A DNA stretch of 64,000 nt, from assembly GCA_016165875.1 (NCBI GenBank), contig JABBOT010000023.1, positions 4,201,469 through 4,265,468 of the forward strand, read 5' to 3'. The notes beneath the pieces were generated by a model, which saw only the letters and a list, made by a program, of their open reading frames with translations, made no database searches and was not told the DNA's origin. This DNA comes from Acanthopleura granulata (Eukaryota; Mollusca; Polyplacophora; Chitonida; Chitonidae). The translations under genes and the position numbers were made by a program. This document shows positions 1 through 12,500 of this stretch, piece after piece (the first letter of the stretch is position 1; every line of letters starts with the position of its first letter).

Positions 1-939
1 TCTTTGTCCATTGCATCACCAAAGTAAGATTTTAATCCTCAGAAATGCCTGTAAACATATAGGGACCTGAAACGACTGCCAAGATAATCCCCTACATCCC
101 AGATCAGTGATGTTCACCCAGTTTTCTTGAAACCTGTTAAGATGTAAGATGATGTGGTAACAATCCAGTGAAAACATTACCTTCTGCGCAGAGGTGCTCT
201 GTAACATCTGTTACTCTTTAGGTTTTGCTTTTAGGACTTACATAGCCAGCATTCATTAATGTCCAAGTCAGAGTTTCTAGATTCTCCTGCTTCCTTTTGT
301 CCTGGAGTGGCAAGTAGTGCTTGATACCCTTGTGCAGTATTACACGAAGTTCTCTGGAGACTGCTTGCCTCCCACTAATAAAACCCCTGTGACTAGGCAC
401 CGAAACAGATATTTGTGTACCGTCGGTGAACTTTAAAGAACAATTCCGGGTTAATAATTGCAAAACCAGTGTCTAAAAGAACATTCAATACATGTTGGAA
501 TGTTCACGTTATTTGCGAAAGTTCTGTGGTTTACTTGTAGGTATTCCAGTTTCCCTTTACCTGTTAAACTTGTGCCATTGCATCCACTTTTTCTCAGGCA
601 ACAAGTCCGCGTCTATCTGCTGTAGACTGGTGTTCAATACTGTGGTACAGAAACTGCCCTCCTGGTTCTGTTCTGTGTGGAGGTTCTTGCCTTCATTCTG
701 CTATCCTTGTTGGATACAGTTGTAATTAGTTGTAATCCTGAAAGCACAGGTATCCCAGAAGTATATTTAAAAAATGTAATATATTTTTTGAATGATGAGT
801 AGATTGAAATCAACGCTGAGGATATGGCATTGATAGAAACTTCACTCCAAGTAGCCGTGTTTCTGAGTTACGGAATTGTGTGGTACATTTTGTGTGATAC
901 AAAGTGAAATGTTGGAGGGTTTTTTTTCTTTGCTTCCAG
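1..939. other. Presumed NOLC1 intron
   Basis: No exon of the expected NOLC1 composition (acidic-serine or lysine-rich) is visible before the acceptor at 938-939. Two open stretches occur here, one on each strand (218-463 minus, 492-725 plus), but neither shows a recognisable domain or splice context. I treat the stretch as intron. Confidence 0.5.
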
Positions 940-1898
940 AATAGTACTCCATTCCGTAGAGTGAAGACGGAGGATATAGCAGTGGACCCAAGGTTGAAGG
1001 ACAACTCATTTGAAGCTAAGGTGAATTGTTACAGTCAAGCAGAATGAGGTTCCGCTTGGCCTATTTGTAATTGGGCTGTGCTTCAGCTCTGTCCAGTCTA
1101 AGTGGCATTGGTCCATGGTTAAGAAGCTCCTGATGGACATGGAAATGTAAGATCACACATCTACAGTCGTGCCTGAAAATTGGTGCCCGATATTTTTAAA
1201 AACGTCCCAGTGGAAAACTAGGGATGACCCATATTAAACATGTCCGTATCCATCTCACCGCCTGATTTTGAAGAAAAAGGCGCTCAAATCGACTTTGCGC
1301 TTGCTTGAGGCGCAGTCATAATTCCTGCAGAACAACGCACAAACTGGAAGTGGTTTTGCACGTTAAGTGGTTTGCACATTTGTCAGTGCTGTGTAATTGT
1401 AACGCGCGTATTGTCAAATAGTTTTGGCATTGAGCATGGCCATCAGGAATAAAGAGCATCAGTGCAAAAATATGCCAAATTTGCCAGCAGTTAGATACTT
1501 ATTTACATGTACCTAAATCGCCTTGTTTTAATATAAGATAGATCATATGTTACCCTAAGTTTGTCATGTGGTGGCACACAGAGATATTGTGTTGCCATAA
1601 CGTCACAACTTAAAAACAGTGTTTTCTCGTTCTCAAAGGTGATCATCAGCACAGTATGGCTCTATTAAGTATGGCGTTAAACCTCGATCGTTTATGCAAA
1701 ACTGTTCTCAGTGTCCATTTTGTATTCTGTCTTCAGAAAGGTGCTAGAGGGTCCTGGGGAGAGAAGGCCAACAAGGATTTGAAATTCACAAAAGGGAAGT
1801 CGTTCCGACACGAGAAGACGAAGAAAAAGCGAGGAAGTTACAAGGGTGGTCTGATCGACTCGAACAGTGTACATTCTATCCGCTTTGACAGTGACTGA
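940..1898 (+). CDS. NOLC1: NOLC1, last two coding exons (partial, 3' end)
   Basis: Nucleolar and coiled-body phosphoprotein 1 (Nopp140/Srp40 family), a nucleolus-Cajal body shuttling chaperone of box C/D and H/ACA snoRNPs. Two coding exons are visible: 940-1020, preceded by a pyrimidine tract and cag, and 1737-1898, after ttcag; the intron is gt-ag. Together they encode 81 residues to a TGA stop. The peptide is the SRP40 C-terminal domain: a TPFRRV entry, a DNSFEAK stretch ending exon 1, then a GSWGEKAN segment, the near-invariant KFTKGKSFRHEKTKKKRGSY block and a final SIRFDSD. This tail is typical of the family in animals and fungi. Upstream exons with the long Ser/acidic and Lys repeats are off the left edge; 1-939 reads as intron. 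Identity is confident from the C-terminal block alone. Confidence 0.93.
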
Positions 1899-2875
1899 TG
1901 GCTTCGTGGGAATATAGCACGGGAAGACTGAACAATTGTGTGTGCAGAGAGTTGTCACTGTGAAGGAATGGTTGTCATTAAGCCAGTATTATGATCAGAA
2001 GTTGACATTTGAAGTTGGATCTGATTGACATTTGAGGTCAACTTTTCCCACTTACATAAGTGTGTTCCAAGCTGTGTACAAATGCATCTTGTCTCTTGTT
2101 AATGGACCGCAGTGCTTGTGAACTACCACTCTGCGTTAACGTTGCTACGATGTGACTGAAGTACAGTTAAACCCCAAGCATTCATTCTTTGCATTACAGG
2201 CATAACAGAAACAAAGAAATACTGCTTAGAGTAACTTTTGACAGGCAAGGTTCTGTGTCGAACATGTTCTCGTTGTGATGGTACAAAGTGTGAATGTTTC
2301 AAAGTTCTATTACTATTACACTCAGTGTTCTATTACACTAATTACCACTACATGTTAACTTCATTATCAAGGTTCACATCACCTGCACTCAAGTGAAGTG
2401 ATGATGACGGTCACGGTCCTATGAAGTCCTGTGTCGGGCTTATGTTAGGCAATTGTGAGAAAACGAAGTATGAGAGTTTAAGTAAGCAATGACTTTGAAG
2501 CATGTGGGCAGTATTTTGCTGTAGTTGGGATGTTGAACAGTTGAGCTCGACAAACATGAGGGCTTATGACGGGACTCGGATTAACTTGATAAGTTGCGTG
2601 GAGTTGGTCCCTGACGACGATGGACGTGCAACTTCGGAAAAGACCTGCTCACGTAACGATTGAAGGACATGTCTGCTTGGGTCGTTTCCTTATTCTGCTG
2701 ACATGAGCCCTTAGGACCCGAGGCAAGTCGAGTTGAGTTGGATCTTCAGCTGTCATGCATGCAGAGCTTTAAATGCATATAGCTGGTTGAGCTGAGTGGG
2801 TTTCCCCCCCTCAGCTCTGTACTCTTCCCTTTTCGCCTAATACACCAGTAAAATAAATCTTTCATTTATGCTCGT
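1899..2875 (+). other. NOLC1: NOLC1 3' UTR
   Basis: Non-coding sequence after the NOLC1 stop. A canonical AATAAA lies at 2852-2857 with T-rich sequence after it, so cleavage near 2870-2880 is likely. Further AATAAA matches downstream (near 3415 and 3663) could extend some transcripts into the foldback element. Extent is inferred. Confidence 0.5.
2852..2857 (+). terminator. Polyadenylation signal, NOLC1
   Basis: AATAAA about 950 bp after the NOLC1 stop codon, followed by T/GT-rich sequence. Position and strand fit the end of the NOLC1 transcript. Confidence 0.5.
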
Positions 2876-3460
2876 TTCTTGATGACAGAAGTTATTGGTT
2901 TTTTATCATCATTGGAAATGTTTACATGCCATTGCACGCTGTTAGTTTTGATCAATGATCCCATGTATGTGAATAGCATAAACTGGAAAATCTTATCTGT
3001 TTAAGATTTAGAAGACCTCATTTTTTCAATGCATCATTCGATCATGTTACCTGAGCATTTCTGCCGTGTTTAAGTTGTAGATATTGTCTCTGGAAGAACA
3101 TGGATTGTACGTAATTTAACTTTGCATAAAGGGGCAAAATCTTGTACATTTTCTTGCACGAAACCCGCTTTGTTTAAGAGTGCATAGCTACCATGGCGAC
3201 GTAATGCCTACAGTGCTGGTTGCCATGACTGTTGCACGCTCGTAAAGTTAAGAGTGCTTCCAGCAAGTGTGGCCCAGAAGCCTCTATTCTGTACCACTAC
3301 AATGTTTGTGTTGAGTAAAATAATCATTAAATGTTATTGGGTTGATCCATGGATGGGAAGAAATTTCTCCAAGAGTTCAAACAATATGCATTACATTGTA
3401 TTTATTGGGTCATATAATAAATATGTACAGGAACATGTCCGGTTTTTCCTTAAAGGTAGA

Positions 3461-4026
3461 GAAAACATAAAAATTACGTAAATCTCACCTGAAAGAGTGC
3501 GAAAAGTTTATTTGTAAATGTGGTCTTCAATGTTTTTTTGATTTTTCTTTAAGGAGAAAAAGACGCTTGAAAATAATTTTTGTATGGTGGATATTTGGGA
3601 CCACCTTTTGGTACATATAGTCTTTATGCAATAATGTTATAAATGAGGATGTTACACGTGTTTAATAAATATTTTTGTACTAGACTGTCCCTTTCAGCTA
3701 ACAAATTCAACCTGGATTTTGATCATGTTTGTATTTTTAATATGTTCATAAATATTATTGTAATTTAGGTTAAATGCATTTGTTTGGATATGAACAACAA
3801 ATTTACATTCAGACAAATTAGTTAGACATGCATCACACCCTTATTTAGAACATTATTATGCAATGACGATAAATACCAAAAGTTGGTCCCAAATACCCAC
3901 CATACAAAAATATTTTCAAATACAATTTTTTTCTGGAAAAAAAAATGTGAAAAAATATTAAAGACCATATTTGCAATAAGATTTGATGCTCTTTCATCTG
4001 GTTCTGGCGTCATTTTTATGTTTTCT
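3461..4026. repeat. Foldback element with about 200-bp inverted arms
   Basis: The left arm (3461-3662) and right arm (3825-4026) are imperfect reverse complements joined by a loop of about 160 bp. Anchors that pair by eye are GAAAACATAAAAAT near both outer ends, TGGTCTT near the middle of each arm, and TTTGTATGGTGG with TATTTGGGACCA closer to the loop. The loop and left arm resemble a second stretch near 49,200-49,370, so this is a dispersed family. It looks like a palindromic non-autonomous DNA element; no transposase is present. Confidence 0.7.
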
Positions 4027-5426
4027 TCATGAAATAGTCTCTCACCTGTTTTGTTTTTTTTTTTTTTTTTTCTCTCTTATTTTTGTTCAGTTTTGTTTTA
4101 CACATTCATCTCGAGTTGAGCGTATGAACGTATTTGTGTTAGATATAATATTCTTTCTTCTTGGTACATACATGTATAATGTGTGTGTATGGTAATTATT
4201 TTCAATCATACCTAGTTTCATTTGTTTCTCTGTCTGATAGATGTATACAACAATGCAAGTTTCTGGTCTTCTGCTGTGATGAGACATAGGGACAAGAGAG
4301 AATTCAAATTGTCCATAACGAAATAAATGTATGTGCCCGATATAGTAAGTCCTCTCCAGCCTTGTTGAAATTTAATGACAACAACCACCGATGTGCATTG
4401 CTATGGAAAAGGTTTCCCGGATCATTCATGTATTTTGGTGAAATAGGGTAAAACCCCACCAACTGGAAATGGGGAGTTTATCCTCTGCCACAGCGAAATA
4501 TTCAGTTTCTATACTGCCGACACGGGGACAGTGCTCTGCATTTGTGTTAATCTAGCAATTCTGAAGAATCATTTAAAAAAATTCTTGGATCTGATTGTCA
4601 CCAAAATGTTCTAGATTGGTGCTTGTGTGTAAAGTTTCATCAAATTCTCCCTTTGAAGTGGGCAGTTGTAAAGAACAGTTTTGAGATTGATCTTCTTTTG
4701 CTGCTAATAGAGTCAACAGGTAAAGCAGTCCTACAGTATTATGTGACTTGTTTTTGGCAAATGTCAATGAGAATTGCCTGTGAGACGTTTCTGTCAGAAC
4801 CTGACATTTTCTCCAACCTTGTGTAGGCTTATATCTAAATATTGACTTTGTGAAACTGATGTCAGATACTCGTTATAGTCAAATGTATTCATATACAGTT
4901 TCCTAACAGGTCACATGATTCGGAACTTCTTTTACCTTTAGTGAGAGTTCAAACTCAAAACTCCCCTGTTTTAGGAACCTTCCTAGATATGGATCGTTCC
5001 AAAAATGTAACTGATTGGCTTTTGTGTTAAGGCCAAGCTCTGCTCAAAGTCGCATTGAAATCTGTGTGTATTAAACTTTATTACAATATCTGGCTATTCT
5101 CAAAACTTCAAAAAATGTCCAGATCGTGATCCAGAAAAAAATTGGAACGATGCTCGTCCCAAGACCAAGCAATACCTCAATCTGTGCAGTAAAGCTGCCG
5201 AGACATTTGCCAGTGGTAAAGAAGCAGTTCAGAACTTGCTGGATCTTTATCCAGATCACCACCGATACTTTATGGTTCGGTGCTTTTGCCCCAAAGCTAA
5301 ACTGTACCTGAAATTTCATCCGAATCTGTAATGAGACAATAAGACATAGCGAAAACGTAGCCCTAGTTGGGGGCATTGAGATAAGTCTTGATATGGTTGA
5401 TTACAACCAGTGGGTCGCACTGTTTT

Positions 5427-5577
5427 GATTATTTTCAACCGTTTCAGTTGACAATAGACTGAAGAAATGTGAATAAAAAGTCCCTGGGGATTGGGAAAGC
5501 TACTTTTCCCAATACCCAGAGAATTTTGATTCACATTTCTTCCATCTTCAGTTGACCGAAACTGAAGAAAATAACCC
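5427..5577. repeat. Short palindromic (foldback) element
   Basis: Two arms of about 65-70 bp are imperfect reverse complements meeting near 5500. Paired blocks include TTTCAGTT/AACTGAAR, GAAGAAATGTGAAT with its complement ATTCACATTTCTTC, and CTGGGgATTGGGAAA with TTTCCCAATACCCAG. Short loop, no coding capacity. Probably a MITE or a hairpin remnant. Confidence 0.6.
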
Positions 5578-6570
5578 TTGATAATCATAAATTCCAACGA
5601 TGTCCACGGTTGCAATTCTATTTGACATGTCATATCATAAATAATTTCTCACGTTTTCAGCTTGTGGAAAGTCATTTAATATCTTACTGTGTACATGTAC
5701 ACACTTTGTAACACAAAATATAAACTTAACATATTTACTGATTTAAACATTTAAAATCCAAATCACAGCAGGATATCGAATACTTGTTTGAAAAAATCCT
5801 TAAAGTCTTCATTTCTGGTAAAAGTTATCACAGATACATCCTCATCACAACAGCCAGCACAAAGGTACATGTAAGTAACAAGATACTCATAAACACTTTA
5901 ACAGTTTCATTTCAGCATTTTACATGCAATTATTTATAGACGGAAGTGAAATATTTGACTTTTACAGACATATTTTACGACAAAAATATTAACGCTGGGC
6001 ACTATGAATACTTGGAACGGTAAACACTGTGATTAGTGAGGATTTGTATTCATAAGAATTTCATAAAATATAATTATATATAAGTAAATATACATAGATA
6101 TCAGTGATAAAAGTCACACATACAACATATCCCTAGTGAATCAAAGCTTTTGGATCTCACTTCAGTGCCTTTTGATCGTTTTTTTTCTCAGTTGCAAAAT
6201 TGGCATGTGGGAAGCACAATACAGCACTAAGATTCAGCCAACATTTTGCAAAGTTCTAATTACAAAATACTCTTCGATTTACACAAAAATAAAAAAATAC
6301 TGTTGTTACATGGCATGGTTCTGGCATGCATACCTTCTCTCTCATTCCGAACATTTGTAGTAAGGCACAATCAAACAACTGTTACATGTAGACTGCACAA
6401 AATTTGACTTGTTCTGAAACTTCTTGTTTGGCCCAGCCAATATTTCTTTGAACTCGAGATATTTTTGATGTAAGTTAAAATTACCTCCACAGCAAATATT
6501 ACTTGAAGCAGGAGGAGCAAAGCTGTAATTAAAGGACAAAGGCACTTTGTGCAGGAATGTGGAAGCTGTT

Positions 6571-9500
6571 TCACATAATCTTCAGTCTCTGGATGATTGG
6601 TGCCCCTTTGATAGGGGAGGACACAGCTGTCGTGGTCAGTTTAAGGTTACTGCGGATGTAGTTGATGCGATCCTTCCTGGCCCGGGGGTCTGGATGTGGT
6701 CCTGCCATGGGGGCAGAGGACCTACCCTGGGGTGGGGAATAGTCCGGTAACACACCACGCACATCGTAGCTCCACTGCATTTCTGATGTCTGTGAAGCAG
6801 AGTGAAATACACCATTAGTAAATCTGAAAAATATACTTGGAGTGGCCTAACCTACAACCATGGAATTTTTAGACCGATCAGTTTGACAAACTGAACACAC
6901 ATTCAAGCTTTTTACATTTAATAAACAGTCTGACTAATTGCCAGGGTGTTAACATCTCTTTCCACCTTTACTTCAGATACTTTAGGTTACTCTCCTGGCT
7001 CATACACATGTGATTTTCATGCTGCCTCACTGTAACATAAGGCCAAGTAAAACAAGACATCACATCTCACCTACTCATAGTATTCTGACAGTGGTCCGAC
7101 TTTTAATTAACCTAAATGTGAAAGTACAAGGACTCCAACTGTCAAACTAGATGTCTTAAATCATGACTAGACTGAACTTGAATTACTCCATAAGAGTTTG
7201 TTGATACATGTAACAGTTCATTTGGTTACACCTCTGCTACAGCTCAAGGGCCTCGCTCGCTCAGGAGGTTATTAAAGTGCTGGCCTGCTGTGACTTTCAG
7301 GCTCTGGAGTGATGAGTTCATGTGTCTGAAGTCAGGTTGCACTGTTTTGGTTACAGTTTAAATCAAGACTTTCCGTCATGAATGGGGCGAAGGCTGATGG
7401 TTTCCTCCACCCATTAATCTGACCACAATCATATAAGAGAAAAATTCTTAGGCACAGTGTTCAACATTAATCAATCAATCACTATTCTCGAGCTCCTACC
7501 AGTATGATGAGTTTGGCCTGGTACAGTTTTCCATAGACAGTGGGCAAGAAGTCAATCTGTATGAGAGAGCCGTTTGCTTCCCTTGGGAGGAGCTCTCCAG
7601 TCTGGGGAGTTACACAAAACTCTGGGTCACTGTTAGCCAGGAAGTAGGCCTTGTACGGTTCAGGGTGGCTGAAAACACACAAGAAAAGCGAGATTGTCAA
7701 ATACTTGTCAGTGAAATTAAAAACAAATATGTGATCTTGCGTGTTTAACATGTTCCAACGAAAGAAATGTGAATTTTTGTGCAACTTGGATGGGTTTTTT
7801 CTGAGCTATGATATGGCTACACATGTGGGTAACAACCACTACAACAACCCTGCAGTCATTGGCCAATAAATATACTACTCTAAACCAAGTTAGCACCTAA
7901 CTGTCACATCAGTACACTCGAAGTTTAAATGGAGCTGAAATGGGGTAAATGTACTAAATACAAACCGTTTATCCATGAAGACACCTTTTAAGGGTCTTTG
8001 TGTGAATACACATTGTAAGGGTGTATTCAGGGTGCTAAAAGGGTGTTACTATGATATATCGGCAAAATGGAGCAGGAATCCCTCATGGATGTTGAAAAGA
8101 CGCACGTGGTGAAAGTAGTGGAAGATACACACTGCAACCAATGATAGTGTATGGCATATCGGAAGTTTGTAATTTGAACCAATCATAGGATGGTTGTTAC
8201 AGTAGTTGTAACCCTGCATGCAGTACTATATTACACCTGATTTTCTTGATCGTCGTGCAGGAATCTACTGACCTGGGTTTAACACCGCATTCGTCTTATG
8301 TTGTGAGAACATATTACAACCAGGAAAGGACTAATAAAATGGCGTTCGGAATGATAATGAAAACATCGAAAATCAAAACGAAAAATGACAGACGATGTTA
8401 AATCTAGCTAAGAAAACAGTTAAAATTTTACAACCATGTTAAATATTTTAAAACACATAAGAATATGATATACATGGTACATGTAAATCTTATGATGCAT
8501 AAGTCAATAGCCTATAAATAGTCAATGATAACTTTGCCACACCCTGTCACCAACAACTGAAATATCACGTTCTCTGTGTAGAATCTTTGCAGTATACAGG
8601 CTAAGTGAGCCAGCCAATGTTTGTTGCCACATTAACCATTACATAATACCTTCATTGAGAAAAATACAAATTAGAAAACAGAAACTATGAATTTCATATC
8701 AGTCGTTTTTGGCTGCAGTTATCACAATAATGAAAGGACAGACAGACAGGCAGAGGGACGGACATGACCAAGGTTTAAAAGAACGGATCACATTTTACGA
8801 AAGTAGGCATCATCTGAAAGGCAATTTCATGTTGATTCCAAATATGGCCTTCATTGTTTGGCATTTTTTTTATAGTAATTAAAATGGAAATAAAGACTGA
8901 GGTGCTACAGTGGACTCTTTGACCATACTGAAGCATAGTGACCACACAGATTCTTTTTTGCCACTAAAGAAAAGAATTTGTGACATCAGTATGCTTCAAT
9001 AAGGTCCAAAGTCCACTGCAGTATTACCGTTTTAATCACTGTAAAAAAAATGCCGCAAAAATAAAGACAATATTTTGAATCAGCACGAAACTGCTTTTCA
9101 GATAATGTGTACTTTCTAAAAATGTGGTCTGCTCTTTGAACACCCTTTAGTCCTCTGCAAGGCTCTGTTACATGAGCTCTCTCACCTGGACTGGCTGTGC
9201 AACCTGAAGGACACGCTGGACTGTCTGTTGAGACCCGAGGCCTCGATAGAGATTGTGTCGTCCACCTCAGGTTCTGTGGCCACGAATCTCAGGGGGAACT
9301 TCCACACCCCTCCTGTGGCCGCTCTCACGTGCAGATGGACATTGTGACTATAGATGATAAACACTTGCTATTAACTATTAACTTTAACAAGCAGTTTTCT
9401 GTGTCAAGTATCATAAATTACCAGTAAATTAGAGTAAAATTTTACCCAAAGAGAGTACTTTTAGAGGCCAATTAATGTCATCAAGTATGACTTCTCGTGT

Positions 9501-12500
9501 TCAATCCTACCTTCCACACAGACCTCAACCACATCTTTCTAAGATCAACAGAACTCTCAGAATCAGACAAAATGTGCAACTTGGTAGTGATTGAAATTTC
9601 TTCCTTTACAGTGATCCAGTCACAGTCAAATCACAGAATGACGGCATATTTACTTCTGTAATTCTTCAACCTTTTTGCATGTTTGCAAGGTGCGTATTCA
9701 AGCATATTCTGAAGGCATTATTCTGTGCAGACTGATAAAATTATACTTTTAGTGAAGCTCTGAAACTGGCCAATCCAACCAATGTAGACGTGTCTCCAAA
9801 ATCAGATTACAAATGTGCACAAATTGTGCTGAAAGCTGCTTTTTCACAGGCAAAAAGGTTGAGGAATTAGGGTATCAGTAAACACTAAAAGGCAATGCGC
9901 ATTTACCATCTAGTACGACACATTCAATATCTACAATATTATACCATACTTAAAGGCAAGGTGCATTTACTATCAGCATCACACTAAATGGACAGACACA
10001 CTGTGAATTTACCCTCAAATTTCATCCATGACTCCAAGGTAATCATTTTGTTTGTTTCTGACAGTTTTATTGATCTTAGAAAACTGTTTTGATGTTTGCT
10101 TGGAAGGCAAGAAGATTTCTCCAGTATTGGTTGCAACAAGGAACTACAATGTATATATGAGCAACTTCTGACTGAAGTTAAAATGTTAAATATGATTGAC
10201 ATAGTTTATTTTGGGGACATTTAATTGAAATTTTGAACCCCTCCTATAAATCATCTTAAGACAAATGTGTCAAAGTTCAACTTTCAGTTTTAAAAACTAA
10301 ACACTGTGACGAGGTTTTAGACTTTGACTGAATTCAGAAATCACTTTGCGGAAATACCCGAGATGCTTTTTTTCAGCCTGGCAGGAAAATTTCCTTTTCA
10401 GTCATAGGCCACACTATACAAGCTTTAGGATTAAATCCCCACTTACTTCATAGCCTTCAGTGGAGTGTAAACGATGTTGAACACCAGAGCCACAAGTCCA
10501 GAAACTTTGTCACGGTGCTGCCGCACCAAGGAAATAGCCACAGAATTTTTCATGCTTTCTTCCGTTTCTTCTGAGTCATACACAAGATGCTGTGTGAACT
10601 CCTCTGCCACTATTGGTCCTACAATTGACAAGTTCAGTATTTATAATCTTAGGAAAATTCAAAGCAGATTGGAATTCAAACTGACTGAGGACAACTGGGA
10701 TATCATAAATGTAGATTATTACATGAATGCTCTGTGAGCTGCTTTGCCAAAGGGAATGAATGTAAACACAGTGAATGGAAAGATGCTGAATGCAAACACA
10801 CTGACTGTAAACATGTTGATGTAAACACACTAAATGGTGCTCACTGCAACTCAGAATCACATCCCACTGTGTTAAACACTATGATATGGCTGAAATTCAT
10901 TCATTCACTAAGCATTACAATCACGGCATAATCAACTAGCAACTAGATATTGACAAAGTCATCTTGCCAGCTGTATTGTAACATGTGTTCATAGTTCTGA
11001 TTTTTTAGGCTTATATTCATATCTAATTCATATACTTTTTTCAAATAATTCCAGAGTACTGTTAGTCACTTCATCCCAGTACAGAATTCTAGACGTTTGT
11101 GGCGTAAATCAAACTTTCTGTCACATTATTCCTGGACCATTGATTGCAACGTCATACAAAATGTCTTATATATTATTTTAAACATTTTCACAACACAACA
11201 TATCTGTGACTTAATCTCAGCTGTTTATTGTGTAATTTTCTTCCAGTCCATCGTACCTTCTGCCACGACAATTCCCTCTGGGGGCTTGGGGGACTGGTTG
11301 TTGGGGGTGACTGCACGTGTCCTCATGGCCTTGTGGGGGTACTGGCCCGAGGCAGAGGCAACCACACCCGTCAGAATAACCTCCAATCTCTCCTCCACAC
11401 GCTCCCGCGCGCGGCACTCAAGCACTGATGCTTGCGAGTCCTTCACTGCCTGAGCCTCTGGGATACCATGGATAGGGAAGCGCCAGCAGATCTCTGTCAG
11501 CCCGCCGGTGTTGGTACTCGACAACGGTTGGCTGTAATACGAGGCAAGATTTATTTTCTATTTTATTTTCTTGATTTCATTGACAGGGATTCAACGTCTC
11601 TTTCAACATTATTTCAGTCATGTATGCATTTATTGATCATCACACTCTATGATTTTTCATCTGATGTGATATATAATGATGTCCACGTTTACTGGAGGAG
11701 AACAACGATAATACATGTATGTTACAATTTGATGTTAACACCCAGTTGTCTGCCCTTGTCTTACCCCTTGTCATCCGTGGGAATGTACGGCCATGGCTGT
11801 CTGTCTTCCTTTCTCATGACCACTGTGCACACGGCCTCATACAGCACCATGCTGGGCGGGGCAAACGAAATGGGGATGTCCAGGATGGACTTGGGGCCCA
11901 CACGAATCTGGCTCCTGTGTTTGAGCAGCAAGCAGAATGGAGATTGTTCCATCATATCAGGGAAACCCTTCTCATCCTCCAGTGCCTTGTCCTTGTCTGC
12001 AAATTAAAGGTTCAGTAGTGTTTTACGGTTTTAGTCCAACAGCATGTACTTAACTAGGATAAAGTTAAAAAAACAAAACATCTCATTCCTCACATGGTAC
12101 TGCAGAAACTTCTTGACTGAAAACCATCAAACTTTTTTTTTGTTGGCATCACTGAAGGTGATTCCTAAATTAAATACTGCTGCTAGTTTGACTCAGTTTG
12201 AGCTTAGTTTCAATTTATCTACGTCATCCAGTGAAGTCTCTAAGTCGATACTGAGTGACTTTGAGCCACACTTTAGACACACTCCCAAAGACTGAACTGA
12301 GACTTCCTAATCTCATTTTAAGTGGAAATGGAATTACTGGTAGAATCCATCAGCCAGTAGGTCTATCAGGGTTCCAAATAAAAAATCAGCTGGCCAGGAA
12401 ATAACTGTAAAACAGTTACCTGAACATGTGCATGCCTGCAAATAGCTGAATATCATTTTCCAAAACACCCCTTTGGTGAAAGTGGTTTGACCCAAGAGAC

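Larger units (their letters stand above)
2876..6570. other. Intergenic and CFAP47 3' flank, no gene seen
   Basis: Convergent spacer between NOLC1 (+) and CFAP47 (-). It contains a large foldback element (3461-4026), a T-rich run near 4055-4070 and a smaller palindromic element (5427-5577). The part nearest 6570 should hold the CFAP47 3' UTR. A minus-strand AATAAA lies near 5072-5078, but its use is unproven. No open reading frame here has a recognisable domain. Confidence 0.5.

Noticed and set aside
218..725. Extra NOLC1 exons or a separate gene at the left edge
   Set aside because: Open frames on both strands lack splice sites in phase with 940 and lack NOLC1 composition.
3254..3481. Small protein after NOLC1
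   Set aside because: No recognisable domain; it overlaps the start of the foldback element and AT-rich UTR-like DNA.
6571..6782. Acceptor at 6783-6784 for the last CFAP47 exon
   Set aside because: It leaves two extra bases and breaks phase with exon 59. The acceptor seven bases upstream in gene sense (cacag, exon start 6789) restores it.
11432..12007. 191-codon plus-strand open frame
   Set aside because: It is antisense to CFAP47 exons 55 and 56 and to the intron between them. The minus strand has correct splice sites and family-like sequence.
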